Source of the DNA: Nocardioides seonyuensis
Lineage (GTDB): Bacteria; Actinomycetota; Actinomycetes; Propionibacteriales; Nocardioidaceae
DNA length: 64,000 nucleotides
Reading direction: 5' to 3'
Assembly: GCF_004683965.1 (NCBI RefSeq)
Contig: NZ_CP038436.1
Coordinates: forward strand, 1,860,001 to 1,924,000
In this document: piece after piece, positions 5,033 through 13,201 of the stretch
Layout of the letters: every line of letters starts with the position of its first letter
Position numbering within the stretch: the stretch's first letter is position 1
Program-made: the position numbers and the translations under genes
Notes under the pieces: generated by a model
What the model was told of the DNA's origin: nothing
The model's input: only the letters and a program-made list of their open reading frames with translations
Database searches by the model: none

Positions 5033-7798
5033 GTGGCGGTGGAATGCGCAGCGCTCGGCCCACTCGTCGTACGGCGTGACGGCGAGGAGGTCGACCTCGG
5101 CGGGCCCAAGCAGCGGGCCGTGCTGGCGTTGCTTCTCGCGTCAGCTCCGGCCGTGGTGTCGACCCACGCGCTGGTGGAGGAGGTGTGGGGCCGCGCCGGC
5201 CCGGCGGACCCCGTGCGCAGCCTGCAGGTCTACGTCTCTGCCCTGCGCAAGGCGATCGGCGACCCCGGCCTGATCGTCGGCACCGCCGCGGGCTACCGCA
5301 CGAACGCCGTCGTGGGTGACGTCGAGGCCTTCGACGCGGGCGCCGACCGGGCCGCGGCCCTGCTCCGGGAGGGCCGTACGGACGAGGCGCTCACGACCGC
5401 CAGGGAGGCCCTCGCGCTCTGGCGCGGGCCGGCCTGGCAGGACCAGCGACACCTTCGCGTTCCGGCGCTCGAGGCACACCGGCTCGACCAGCTGCGCGTA
5501 GCAGTCGAGGAGGTCGCCGCGCGTGCCGCGCTGGCGCTCGGCCGGCACCGCGAGGTGCTCGCCACGCTGGACGACCTGGCCGCGAGGAACCCCCTCCACG
5601 AGGGCATCCTCGAGCTGCGGCTGCTTGCCCTGCACCGGTGCGGCCGTCGCACCGAGGCGCTGGAGGAGTACGACGCCGCGCGTCGGCGGCTCGTCGAGGA
5701 GACCGGTCTCGACCCCGGCGAGACGTTGCGACGCCTCCAGGCTGCCCTCCTGGCCGACGACCCGGCGCTGATGGTCGAGGACGCCGAGCTGCGGGCGCGG
5801 CGACACCTCCCGGCTCCGGTGACCGAGCTCGTCGGACGCCGGGACGATGTCGACCGGCTGCGGAAGGACGTGGGGGAGCACCGGCTGGTGACCCTGGTCG
5901 GCCCCGGCGGGGTGGGGAAGACCCGCGTGGCCGTGCGCGTCGCGCACGAAGCAGCCGCCGACTTCCCCGACGGCGTCTGGTTCGTCGACCTGCAGGCGGT
6001 CACCGACCCCACGACCGTGCCCGAGGCGATCGCCGACGCCGTGGGACTGGTTGCGCCCGACGACATCACGGGCGCGCTGCGCACCTGGGTCCGTGACCGC
6101 CGAGCGCTGCTGCTGCTCGACAACTTCGAGCAGGTGGAGGACGCGGCGCCGCTCGTCAGCGAGCTCCTGGCCGCTGGTGCCGACCTGCGTGCGCTGGTGA
6201 CGAGCCGGGTGAGACTGCGGGTCTACGGCGAGCACGTGCGACGACTCGAGCCCCTCGACCTGCACGAGGCCCGCGGACTCTTCCTCACCCGTGCGCGCTC
6301 CGTGGCGCCGTGGTTCGATGCCTCGCAGGAGGCCGAGCTCGAGCGCCTGTGCTCGGCCCTCGACAGGCTGCCGCTGGCGCTGGAGCTGGTCGCCGCCCGT
6401 GCCGACGAGGTCTCGCTCGCCGACATGGTCTCCGGGCTCGACCGGCCGCTCGACCTGGCCGTGGAGGGCCCGCGTGACCGGACCGAGCGCCAGCAGTCGC
6501 TGCGCGCCGCGATCTCCTGGAGCGTCGACCTGCTCCCGCGCGCAGAGGCCGCCGTGTTCGGGCGGCTGGGGGTCTTCGTGGGCGGCTTCACCGAGACAGC
6601 CGCCGCCGCGGTCGTCGGCGACACGGGCCCGCTCACCGCACTGGTGCGGGCGAACCTCCTGGTCTCCGAGGACGGCCGCTTCAGGATGCTCGAGACGATC
6701 CGCGAGTTCGCCACGGAGCTGGCCGGTCCCTCGCTGCTGCCGGTTCGAGAGGCGCATGCCGAGTGGTGCCGGACCCTGGCTGCCGAAGGTGTTCCGGGCA
6801 TGGTGTCCGACCGGCGCACCTGGCTGCCTCGCCTGCGCGCCGAGCTCGGCAACCTGAGGGCGGCCCTCGCCCACCTCGCCTCGGTGGCCGCCGAGGAGTC
6901 GCCTGCGGGTGTGCGGCTGCTCGGGCTGGCGACCGACCTGGCGCCGTACTGGTATCGGGCGACACCCGGCTCCGAGGACGTGCAGTGGCTCGCGCGTGCC
7001 CTGGCCGCAGCACCCGACGGGCCGCCGGTCCTGCGAGCACGGGCCCACTACGGGCTCGCGGTGTGCGCCGCTGAGCAGGGTGACACCGAGAGGGCCATCG
7101 CGCACGGCAGGGAGGCCCTCGCGCTGCTGCCGCCCGGGCTCGACGACGGCTGGCGGGCCAGGGCGCTCAACACCGTCGCCGGCCTGACGCGCGACCTGGC
7201 GCGGGCCGACGAGGCACTCGGCCTCACCGAGGAGGCACTGGCCCTGCGCCGCTCGCTCGCCGACCCCGCCCTGACGCTGCTGATCCCGCTGCTCAACCTC
7301 GCCCTGGCCGCCACCGACGTGGGTGCGACCGGCCGGGCGCGAGAGGTGCTGGCCGAGGCGCACGCAGTGGCTCGCGACGACTACGAGCGCGTGCTCGTCC
7401 AGGGCCGGCTGGTGGGCGCCGCCCTGGCCGAGGGTGCCGTCGAGGAGGTCGCGAGCCTGGTGCCGGAGGTCGTCGCCGTGCTGCGCGCCGAGGACGACCG
7501 CTACCGGCTGATCGAGAGCGTCGAGCAGCTGGCAGCCCTCGCGGCCCTGCTCGGCGAGGACCGGGAGGCAGTGGTGCTCCTGGCGGCCACGGATCGAGCC
7601 ATGGAGGAGGACGGGGCACGGCTCGTGCCGGCCGACGCCGTGCTCCGCGAACGTCGTACCGGCAGAGCCGTGGCGGGCCTGTCGTCGGAGGAGCTGCAGC
7701 GGGCACGGACCGAGGGCGGCGCACTCGACCTGGCCGCCGCCCTCGATCGCGGACTCGTGCTCTGCAGGCGTGTCAGCGCGCCCGGAGCGGGCGACTGA
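5033..7798 (+). CDS. SARP/AfsR-type transcriptional regulator with NB-ARC ATPase and C-terminal repeats
   Basis: 921 aa from GTG at 5033. Residues 1-90 are the OmpR-like winged helix of SARPs (GGPKQRAVLALLLA; VYVSALRKAIG), and about 95-245 the bacterial transcriptional activation domain. An ATPase follows, with P-loop GPGGVGKT near residue 290 and Walker B LLLLDNFEQV. The C-terminal 350 residues are TPR-like helical repeats. Such proteins activate secondary metabolism or stress genes after nucleotide- and ligand-dependent assembly. The frame is open further upstream, but the homology begins at ECAALGPLVVRRDG. CAGACT at 5020-5025 could serve as a leaderless -10. Its 3' end overlaps the convergent secreted-protein gene by 26 bp. 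Confidence 0.88.
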   Translation: MAVECAALGPLVVRRDGEEVDLGGPKQRAVLALLLASAPAVVSTHALVEEVWGRAGPADPVRSLQVYVSALRKAIGDPGLIVGTAAGYRTNAVVGDVEAFDAGADRAAALLREGRTDEALTTAREALALWRGPAWQDQRHLRVPALEAHRLDQLRVAVEEVAARAALALGRHREVLATLDDLAARNPLHEGILELRLLALHRCGRRTEALEEYDAARRRLVEETGLDPGETLRRLQAALLADDPALMVEDAELRARRHLPAPVTELVGRRDDVDRLRKDVGEHRLVTLVGPGGVGKTRVAVRVAHEAAADFPDGVWFVDLQAVTDPTTVPEAIADAVGLVAPDDITGALRTWVRDRRALLLLDNFEQVEDAAPLVSELLAAGADLRALVTSRVRLRVYGEHVRRLEPLDLHEARGLFLTRARSVAPWFDASQEAELERLCSALDRLPLALELVAARADEVSLADMVSGLDRPLDLAVEGPRDRTERQQSLRAAISWSVDLLPRAEAAVFGRLGVFVGGFTETAAAAVVGDTGPLTALVRANLLVSEDGRFRMLETIREFATELAGPSLLPVREAHAEWCRTLAAEGVPGMVSDRRTWLPRLRAELGNLRAALAHLASVAAEESPAGVRLLGLATDLAPYWYRATPGSEDVQWLARALAAAPDGPPVLRARAHYGLAVCAAEQGDTERAIAHGREALALLPPGLDDGWRARALNTVAGLTRDLARADEALGLTEEALALRRSLADPALTLLIPLLNLALAATDVGATGRAREVLAEAHAVARDDYERVLVQGRLVGAALAEGAVEEVASLVPEVVAVLRAEDDRYRLIESVEQLAALAALLGEDREAVVLLAATDRAMEEDGARLVPADAVLRERRTGRAVAGLSSEELQRARTEGGALDLAAALDRGLVLCRRVSAPGAGD

Positions 7799-8570
7799 GG
7801 ACGGTGCTGCTGCCCACCGCGTTGCGGCCCGTCACCGCGCACTGGACCTTCCTGCCACGGATCGCGCGCGTGACCCTCAGCCGGGTGGACGTGGCGCCCT
7901 TGTGGGTGCGGCCGCCGACCTTCCAGCGGAAGCTGTACGACGTCGCGTCGGTCCAGGTCCCGCGCTTGCAGACCAGCCGGTTGCCGCGCTGGACCACCCG
8001 CGGACGGGTGTCGCTGCTCGGCGCCGTCGCCGCGGCGCCGGCAGGCGGTGGCGAGGTCGGGGCAGGGGCCGGGGGCGCCGGCGGGCTGGGCGGTGCCGGG
8101 GCGCCGACGGCGGTCACGACGTGCTGGGCCGTCGCGTCGTCGTACACCATCTCCGAGAGGTAGCCGCACAGCAGGAACGTGCCGGCGTGGCTCGGCGTGT
8201 AGGCGATCGGGACCGAGAAGTCGCCCGTGACGTTGACGAAGGCGACCGTGTCGCCACCCTGCCCCGACGAGGCCGAGGAGAGCTGGAGGGCGTTCGTGCG
8301 AGCCGCCGGGCAGGCGGAGACGACGCTCGTCGGGATCGAGTAGACGTAGACGTAGCGCTCGAGATAGGCGTCGGACGGCACGTGGCCGCTCGCGGTCATC
8401 ACGGCGGGGGAGCCCACCGTGGCGGACGTCGGCCCGGTGAGGCTCAGCGTCCCGGGCTCGAGCGCGGAGGCAGGGCTCGCGGCTGTCGATGCCGTGGCGG
8501 TCAGGGCGAGGACGCCGAGCGCAGTGACGGCGAGACGGCTCGCGGCTCGGGGCTTGGATCGGGTGTGCAT
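7773..8570 (-). CDS. Secreted protein, two beta-rich regions joined by a Pro/Ala linker
   Basis: 265 aa with a good ribosome binding site (ggaaggag) before ATG 8570. A signal peptide covers residues 1-36 (RLAVTALGVLALTATAS..ASA). Residues 37-165 form a beta-rich domain with paired Cys (VVSACPAAR, FLLCGYL). A Pro/Ala linker follows, then a region from about 197 with Cys residues (LVCKRGTW and VQCAVTG) that resembles the short Ig-like units of actinobacterial surface proteins (GTWTDATSYSFRWKVGG). No enzymatic motif is visible. It overlaps the SARP gene tail by 26 bp. Its promoter would lie in or near the 22-bp repeat array at 8640-8761. Confidence 0.75.
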   Translation of the reverse strand: MHTRSKPRAASRLAVTALGVLALTATASTAASPASALEPGTLSLTGPTSATVGSPAVMTASGHVPSDAYLERYVYVYSIPTSVVSACPAARTNALQLSSASSGQGGDTVAFVNVTGDFSVPIAYTPSHAGTFLLCGYLSEMVYDDATAQHVVTAVGAPAPPSPPAPPAPAPTSPPPAGAAATAPSSDTRPRVVQRGNRLVCKRGTWTDATSYSFRWKVGGRTHKGATSTRLRVTRAIRGRKVQCAVTGRNAVGSSTVLSRPLRAR

Positions 8571-8639
8571 GGTACGGCTCCTTCCAGGTCGTGCCCCGTA
8601 CCTTGCGGGGACCCGCTCAAGAACCGCTCAAGATTCGCC

Positions 8640-8761
8640 GAGTCGGCGCTTGGCTCCCGCCGAGTCGGCGCTTCCTCAGAAGTCTGCGCCGACTCGACGA
8701 AGGGTTTGCGCCGACTCGGCGATGACTTGGCGCCGACTGGACGATGGGTTGGCGCCGACTC
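8640..8761. repeat. 22-bp-period repeat array 1 (2 forward + 4 reverse units)
   Basis: Core GAGTCGGCGC occurs forward at 8640 and 8662, and as its complement GCGCCGACTC (one unit ends in G) at 8686, 8708, 8730 and 8752. Successive same-strand units are exactly 22 bp apart. Each unit has a near-palindromic heart, GCCGAGTCGGC, plus a variable segment. The forward and reverse groups face each other and could form a long stem. The array ends 7 bp beyond the stop codon of the RskA-like gene. Confidence 0.9.
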
Positions 8762-8768
8762 GAGTGCG

Positions 8769-9473
8769 TCAGGTCGCCTGGCTGAGGTCGAAGAGCACGA
8801 TGGGCTCCCCGCTCGGCTCCGGCGACCCGCCGTCGGGCTCGACGGTGATGCCGACCGCCGTGGCCTCGCCGGCCTCACCGTCCAGCACGATCGTCTGGTC
8901 GGGGTCGTCGGGCATCAGCCCGGCGGGGAGCATCTCGCCCTCCGGCGACTGGAGCCACACCTCGTAGACCTTGCCCTCGGGGGCGGAGACCATGTCGTCG
9001 GTGACGAGGACCGCGCGGTCCTCCCTGACCGACCGGACCACCTTGGCGCGACCGGCCTCGCCCAGGTCGACCGCGACCTCCTCGGCGTCGGGTGCCTGGA
9101 GCACGCGCTCCGCGGCGGTGAGGCGTGGCGCCTCGTCGGAGGCCCACGGCTGCCAGACGGTGAGCCCCACCCCGGTCACCAGGACCAGGGCGGCGGCCAC
9201 CAGGAGGGGAAACCACCGGCTCACCGCACGACGTGGTGAGACGGCGGGCGGCAGCGGCCGGACCTGCGAGATGCCGGCGAGCACGCCCTCGCGCAGCGAG
9301 GCCGGAGCCGGTGCGGCGCTGGTCTCGGCCAGCAGTGCCGCCGTCTCCTGGAGCTCGGCGACCTCGGCCGCGCAGTCGTCGCACGTGGCGAGGTGGTCCT
9401 CGAACCTGGCGCGCTCGAGGTCATCGAGAGCGTCCAGCGCATAGGCACCCGAGAGCTTGTGGATGTCACTCAT
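8769..9473 (-). CDS. rskA: RskA-like anti-sigma-K factor
   Basis: 234 aa from ATG 9473, which overlaps the sigK stop by 4 bp. The cytoplasmic N-terminus has the zinc anti-sigma motif (FEDHLATCDDCAAEV, H-x3-C-x2-C). One membrane helix lies around residues 85-107 (WFPLLVAAALVLVTGVGLTVW). The outer domain carries RskA hallmarks, including VYEVWLQSPEGEMLPAGLMP and GITVEPDGGSPEPSGEPI. In Mycobacterium, RskA holds SigK at the membrane and is released by regulated proteolysis; the same role is inferred here. The stop codon is followed 7 bp later by a 22-bp repeat array. Confidence 0.88.
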   Translation of the reverse strand: MSDIHKLSGAYALDALDDLERARFEDHLATCDDCAAEVAELQETAALLAETSAAPAPASLREGVLAGISQVRPLPPAVSPRRAVSRWFPLLVAAALVLVTGVGLTVWQPWASDEAPRLTAAERVLQAPDAEEVAVDLGEAGRAKVVRSVREDRAVLVTDDMVSAPEGKVYEVWLQSPEGEMLPAGLMPDDPDQTIVLDGEAGEATAVGITVEPDGGSPEPSGEPIVLFDLSQAT

Positions 9474-10075
9474 GATCCAACTCCCATGACGTCGCGCAGG
9501 CGGATGAGCCCGTCGCGGATGCGGGTCTTCGCGGTGCCCAGCGGCACCTCGAGCATGGTGGCCACCTCGGTGTGGGTGTAGCCCCCGAAGTAGGTGAGCT
9601 CGACGGCCTCCCGCTGGACGTCGGTCAGGGTGGCGACCGCACCGCGCACGCGCTGGGCCTCGAGGGAGGAGTGCGCGACCTCTGCGGTCTGGTCGTGGTC
9701 GACCGGCTGCGACTCGCGCTGCCAGGTCTCGTCTCGGTGTGTCGCGGCCTCGACCGACCGGACCCGGTCGACGGCCTTGCGGTGGACGATGGTGAGGAAC
9801 CAGCCGGCGGCGCTGCCGCGGGCGGCGTCGTACCTGCTGCTGGTCCGCCACGCGTCGAGGAAGGCCTCCTGGGCGACCTCCTCGGCGAGGGCCGGGTTGC
9901 GTACGACGCGCAGCGCCAGGCCGTAGGCCCGGGCGGACGTGGCGTCGTAGAACTCGGCGAACGCCGCCTCGTCCCCGCGACTGGCGCGGGAGAGGAGCTC
10001 GCCCAGCTCGTGCTTGCCCCCGGACGGGGCGCCCTTGTCGGGCGCCCCGCCTGGAACGGGCCTGAGGTGTTCCAC
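9470..10075 (-). CDS. sigK: SigK-like ECF sigma factor
   Basis: 201 aa, GTG start with a gaggatcc element upstream. Region 2 (AFAEFYDATSARAYGLALRVV; FLDAWRTSSRYDAARGSAAGWFLTIVHRKAVDRVR) and region 4 (LTDVQREAVELTYFGGYTHTEVATMLEVPLGTAKTRIRDGL) match the SigK branch of ECF factors. It is followed by its anti-sigma gene with ATGA overlap and preceded on the same strand by a fasciclin lipoprotein gene. In mycobacteria, SigK drives fasciclin genes such as mpt70/mpt83, so the neighbour is a likely target. A SigK-like promoter is visible before that gene. Confidence 0.88.
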   Translation of the reverse strand: MEHLRPVPGGAPDKGAPSGGKHELGELLSRASRGDEAAFAEFYDATSARAYGLALRVVRNPALAEEVAQEAFLDAWRTSSRYDAARGSAAGWFLTIVHRKAVDRVRSVEAATHRDETWQRESQPVDHDQTAEVAHSSLEAQRVRGAVATLTDVQREAVELTYFGGYTHTEVATMLEVPLGTAKTRIRDGLIRLRDVMGVGS

Positions 10076-10123
10076 GTGAGGATCCTCGCCTATCAGGGTC
10101 GATCGCAGGTCACATCGGTCCGA

Positions 10124-10774
10124 TCACATCTGGGGCATCATGACCGTGTCGATGACGTAGACGGTGGCGTTCGCCGTGGGCACGTTGCCACAGATGACTG
10201 CCGCGCCCTCGACGGTGAACTCCTCGCCCGCACCCTCGACGGTGATCTGGTCCCCGTTGAGGGTCTCGTGGGTGCCGGCGACGTCCTCGGGGGAGAGCTG
10301 GCCGGGCACCACGTGGTGGGTGAGGATCGCGGTCAGCGCGGCCTTGTCCTTGAGGACGGCGTTGAGGTCCTTGGCCGGGATCTTGGCGAAGGCGTCGTCG
10401 GTCGGCGCGAAGACCGTGATGTCCTCGGCGCTGTTCAGGGTGTCGACCAGGCCGGCCTTCTTGACGGCGGTGACGAGCGTCGTCAGCAGCGGGTTGTTGG
10501 ACGCGGCGGTGGCGACCGGGTCGTCGGCCATGCCCTCGACGGAGCCCTCGCCCTCGGTCGGGACCGCGGCGCAGCCGGGCCCGAACGGTGCGGCCATCGC
10601 GGCCTCTTCGGTCTCCATGGGGCTCTCGGACTCCATGGGGGCCGAAGACTCGCTGGTGGTGTCGTCGGCGGCGGCGCTGTCGGTGTCCTCGCTGCCACAT
10701 GCTGCCAGGCCCATCGACGCGGTGAGCGCGATCGCGGCGAGGCCGACGGAACGGTTCAAGATGGTGCGCTTCAT
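10124..10774 (-). CDS. Fasciclin-domain (FAS1) lipoprotein, MPT70/MPT83-like
   Basis: 216 aa from ATG 10774, behind a strong purine-rich site (gggaagggaagag). The lipobox LAAC follows a signal of about 25 residues ([14 protein letters not shown]), so the protein is lipid-anchored. A Ser/Glu/Met-rich spacer leads to one FAS1 domain at residues 85-216 with its conserved boxes: [44 protein letters not shown] and [16 protein letters not shown]1 domains mediate surface adhesion. An upstream ATG in frame would add 30 residues with no signal-like character and was rejected. Confidence 0.9.
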   Translation of the reverse strand: MKRTILNRSVGLAAIALTASMGLAACGSEDTDSAAADDTTSESSAPMESESPMETEEAAMAAPFGPGCAAVPTEGEGSVEGMADDPVATAASNNPLLTTLVTAVKKAGLVDTLNSAEDITVFAPTDDAFAKIPAKDLNAVLKDKAALTAILTHHVVPGQLSPEDVAGTHETLNGDQITVEGAGEEFTVEGAAVICGNVPTANATVYVIDTVMMPQM

Positions 10775-10824
10775 GGCTCTTCCCTTCCCTTGGGTGAGGG
10801 CCGGTCGGCCCAGGTTCATGAGGT

Positions 10825-10852
10825 GTTCGGAGCGGTGGCGGGGCCGGATTGG
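10825..10852 (-). promoter_or_regulatory. Possible SigK-type promoter of the fasciclin gene
   Basis: On the minus strand CCAATCC (10852-10846) is followed after 15 bases by CCGAAC (10830-10825). This resembles the published mycobacterial SigK consensus CCATCC-N16/17-CCGAAT. It would give a leader of roughly 45 bases to the ATG at 10774. It is a by-eye match with mismatches. Confidence 0.35.
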
Positions 10853-10874
10853 TCCGACTTTCAACTTTTTTCCC

Positions 10875-11029
10875 GAGTCGGCGCTTACGTCCCGCCGAGT
10901 CGGCGCTTGCCTCCTGCCGAGTCGGCGCTTGCCTCCTGCCGAGTCGGCGCTTGGCGCTCACGGGGGGCGGGTCTTGCGCCGACTCGGCATGCACTTCGCG
11001 CCGACTGGGCGAGCAGTTCACGCCGACTG
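10875..11029. repeat. 22-bp-period repeat array 2 (4 forward + 3 reverse units)
   Basis: Core GAGTCGGCGC lies at 10875, 10897, 10919 and 10941. Complementary units lie at 10976 (GCGCCGACTC), 10998 (GCGCCGACTG) and 11020 (ACGCCGACTG). All same-strand steps are exactly 22 bp. The groups face each other as in array 1. The array ends 5 bp beyond the stop codon of the molybdopterin oxidoreductase and lies just upstream of the fasciclin promoter. Confidence 0.9.
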
Positions 11030-11034
11030 GGGGG

Positions 11035-12564
11035 TCAGGAGACGTTGACGGCGATCTCGTGGACGCCGGTGGAGCCCGAGGGGAAGGGCGTCGTACGCAC
11101 CGGGGTCTGCACCTGGCCGTCCTTGTCGACGGCCCGGCAGGCGAGGAAGTGCTGGCCGGGCTGGGCGTCCCACTCGAGGAACCACTGGCGCCAGTAGTCG
11201 TCGTCGACCTCGGGGCCGAGCTCCGCCCGCTGCCAGGCTCCCCCGTCGACCCTGACCTCGACGCGGCCGATGCCGACGCCCTGGGCCCAGGCGATCCCGC
11301 CGATCACGACCTTGCCGGGCGCCTGGTCCGAGAGCGGGCGCGGCGTGTCGATGCGGCTGGACAGCTTGATGGGTGCGTCGGTGACCCAGTCGCGCTCGGT
11401 CCAGTAGGCCAGCTCGTCGTCGTACGTCGTCAGGGTCATCCGTGAGATCCACTTGCAGGCGCTGACGAAGCCGTAGAGGCCCGGCACCACCATCCGCGCC
11501 GGGAAGCCGTTCTCGCGGGGCAGCGGTTCGCCGTTCATGCCGATCGCGATGAGCGAGTCGCGGCCGTCGAGGGCGACGCGCAGCGGCGTGGAGATCGTCA
11601 TGCCGTCGACGTCGGTGGAGAGGATCTGGTCGGCACGGGTTCGGCTGATGCCCGCCTTGTCGAGCACGTCACGCAGGGGCACACCGAGCCAGCGGGCGCC
11701 GCCGACGTAGGGCCCGCCGACCGGGTTGGAGACGCAGGTGAGGGTGATGTCGCGCTCGACGACGCCCATCGCGGCGAGGTCGGCGAAGGTGAGCGTGACC
11801 TCCTGGTCGACGTCGCCGTCGATCGTCAAGGTCCACTCGTCGACGTCGACGACCGGCAGCGAGAGCCGGGTGTCCACGCGGTAGAAGTCGCGGGTGGGGG
11901 TGCGCAGCGGCGTGATGCCGGGCACCCGCTCCTCGAGGCCTCGGGGGAAGGCCGGCGCGGGGCCCGTCGCCTCGGGGAGGGTCACGTCGGTGCCGCCGAG
12001 GCGGTACGACGCAGCCCACCGGCCCAGCCCGCCGAGGGCGACCGCCCCCGCGGCCAGGCCGCCCGTGGCGAGCACGACCCCGCGCCGGCTCGGACCGCCG
12101 GCCCCATCGGGCGGCCCGTCAGTGGCCCTGTCGTCCAGGCGCGTCAGCCACCACAGTGCGGTGGCGCCGACCGCGGCGGCGAGCAGGGCGGGGAGCAGGT
12201 CCAGGGGGCCGGCTGCCGGACGCGTCGCAGCCAGGGCGCCGGCCACTGCGGCCAGGCCGACGAGGGCGATCAGCCCGGCGGTGGGGCGACGCCCCGCGAG
12301 GACCCCGGTCAGTGCCGCGAGGAGGAGCACGACCACGACGACCGAGCCGACCAGCACGATCTTGTCGGCGCTGCCGAACGTGCGGATGGCCCACTCCTTC
12401 AGCGGTGTCGGCGTCAGGTCGATGACGGTCGACCCGACGGCCAGCACCGGGGAGGCGGCCGGCACCGTGAGGCCGGCGAGCAGGTGGGCAGCCCCCATGC
12501 CGAGCAGCGTCGACACGACGCCGTACGACGCGTGGCGCAGGTCGGTCCGTGAGGGAGTCAGCAC
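11035..12564 (-). CDS. Membrane-anchored molybdopterin (sulfite oxidase-fold) oxidoreductase
   Basis: 509 aa from GTG 12564 (VLTPSRTDLRHASYG). The first 190 residues hold about five membrane helices, including LVGSVVVVVLLLAALTGVLAG. Next comes a Tat-like SRRGVVLATGGLAAG segment, then the sulfite oxidase-type Mo domain with the likely molybdenum-ligand Cys in ITLTCVSNPVGG, and ARMVVPGLYGFVSACKWI. A C-terminal Mo-co dimerisation domain follows (RVEVRVDGGAWQRAEL; RAVDKDGQVQTP). The fold suits reduction or oxidation of sulfur compounds outside the membrane, in the YedY/sulfite oxidase superfamily; the substrate is unknown. It lies upstream of the SigK cluster on the same strand. The start is uncertain; an ATG 18 codons into the longer frame is possible. 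Confidence 0.82.
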   Translation of the reverse strand: MLTPSRTDLRHASYGVVSTLLGMGAAHLLAGLTVPAASPVLAVGSTVIDLTPTPLKEWAIRTFGSADKIVLVGSVVVVVLLLAALTGVLAGRRPTAGLIALVGLAAVAGALAATRPAAGPLDLLPALLAAAVGATALWWLTRLDDRATDGPPDGAGGPSRRGVVLATGGLAAGAVALGGLGRWAASYRLGGTDVTLPEATGPAPAFPRGLEERVPGITPLRTPTRDFYRVDTRLSLPVVDVDEWTLTIDGDVDQEVTLTFADLAAMGVVERDITLTCVSNPVGGPYVGGARWLGVPLRDVLDKAGISRTRADQILSTDVDGMTISTPLRVALDGRDSLIAIGMNGEPLPRENGFPARMVVPGLYGFVSACKWISRMTLTTYDDELAYWTERDWVTDAPIKLSSRIDTPRPLSDQAPGKVVIGGIAWAQGVGIGRVEVRVDGGAWQRAELGPEVDDDYWRQWFLEWDAQPGQHFLACRAVDKDGQVQTPVRTTPFPSGSTGVHEIAVNVS

Positions 12565-12681
12565 GTGAGGGGTTCGGAGCGAGCGGCACAGCGGATGGCC
12601 CCGCGCGCTGATCACGTTGTGAGGACCCTGTTCTGCTCCCATCTTCAACCACGGTCTCGCCAGCCGAACGCACGTAGCAAC

Positions 12682-12699
12682 AGCGAGTTGCAACTCGCT
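12682..12699. promoter_or_regulatory. 18-bp perfect palindrome upstream of the export operon
   Basis: AGCGAGTTG-CAACTCGCT is fully symmetric with no spacer, 51 bp before the GTG at 12751. Flanking CGTAGC and GCTACG also form an inverted pair. It lies between divergent genes, where a dimeric repressor would bind. No regulator gene is adjacent, so the binding protein is unknown. Confidence 0.5.
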
Positions 12700-12750
12700 A
12701 CGTTCTCGTCACTCGCGGCCACTCGGGCCGTCGCGAAATGGGGTAGACAA

Positions 12751-13122
12751 GTGAAGAAAGTCCTCACGCTCGTCAGTGTTCTGACAGCTTCTGTAGCGGT
12801 GCCTCTCTCGATGGGCGCTCCGGCCGAGGCGGCCACATGCACGGCCGGGTGGAAGCACACAGCGACGAACATCTCGAACTCGGCACAGTTCTCGGCCACC
12901 TCAACGTGCGACGGGGCGTATGCCGGTACGACAGGCGCGATCAGTGACTACGTCCGAGGCCGTTTCCACAAGGACGGCAGCTGGCAGACCAGCACTTACG
13001 GCTACGTCTGGGTCAGCTCCGCCAACGACGGATGGGACAAGGTCATCGGCAACATGGTGAGCGGGCGCGCAATCCGAGGCCAGAGCTACACCTACAACCA
13101 GGGCGTCAGCTATCTCTACTGA
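12751..13122 (+). CDS. Small secreted protein, first gene of the export operon
   Basis: 123 aa, GTG start right before a classical signal peptide (MKKVLTLVSVLTASVAVPLS..PAEA). Cleavage near residue 27 leaves about 95 residues with two Cys (C30 and C53) and an aromatic, Gly/Ser-rich C-terminal half ending SYTYNQGVSYLY. No family was recognised. It resembles secreted bacteriocin or effector peptides encoded just upstream of ABC exporters, such as lactococcin 972 operons, but the sequence itself was not confidently matched. G+C counted over 12841-12960 is 64%, below the surrounding genes. An 18-bp palindrome precedes it. Confidence 0.7.
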   Translation: MKKVLTLVSVLTASVAVPLSMGAPAEAATCTAGWKHTATNISNSAQFSATSTCDGAYAGTTGAISDYVRGRFHKDGSWQTSTYGYVWVSSANDGWDKVIGNMVSGRAIRGQSYTYNQGVSYLY

Positions 13123-13201
13123 GAATCTGTCAGCTGGATGCCGGTCTCTGGAACCCCCCGAAGTCCCTGGGGCCGGCACCCGGTGGCGCGACGGGGGCCG
13201 A

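Noticed and set aside
8640..11029. CRISPR-like array
   Set aside because: The period is only 22 bp, the conserved part about 10 bp, units occur in both orientations, the variable parts resemble each other, and no cas gene is present.
12751..13122. Assignment of the small secreted protein to the lactococcin 972 family
   Set aside because: Size, export signal and neighbouring ABC genes agree, but the family's conserved pattern was not convincingly found by eye; a profile search with the lactococcin 972 model would decide.
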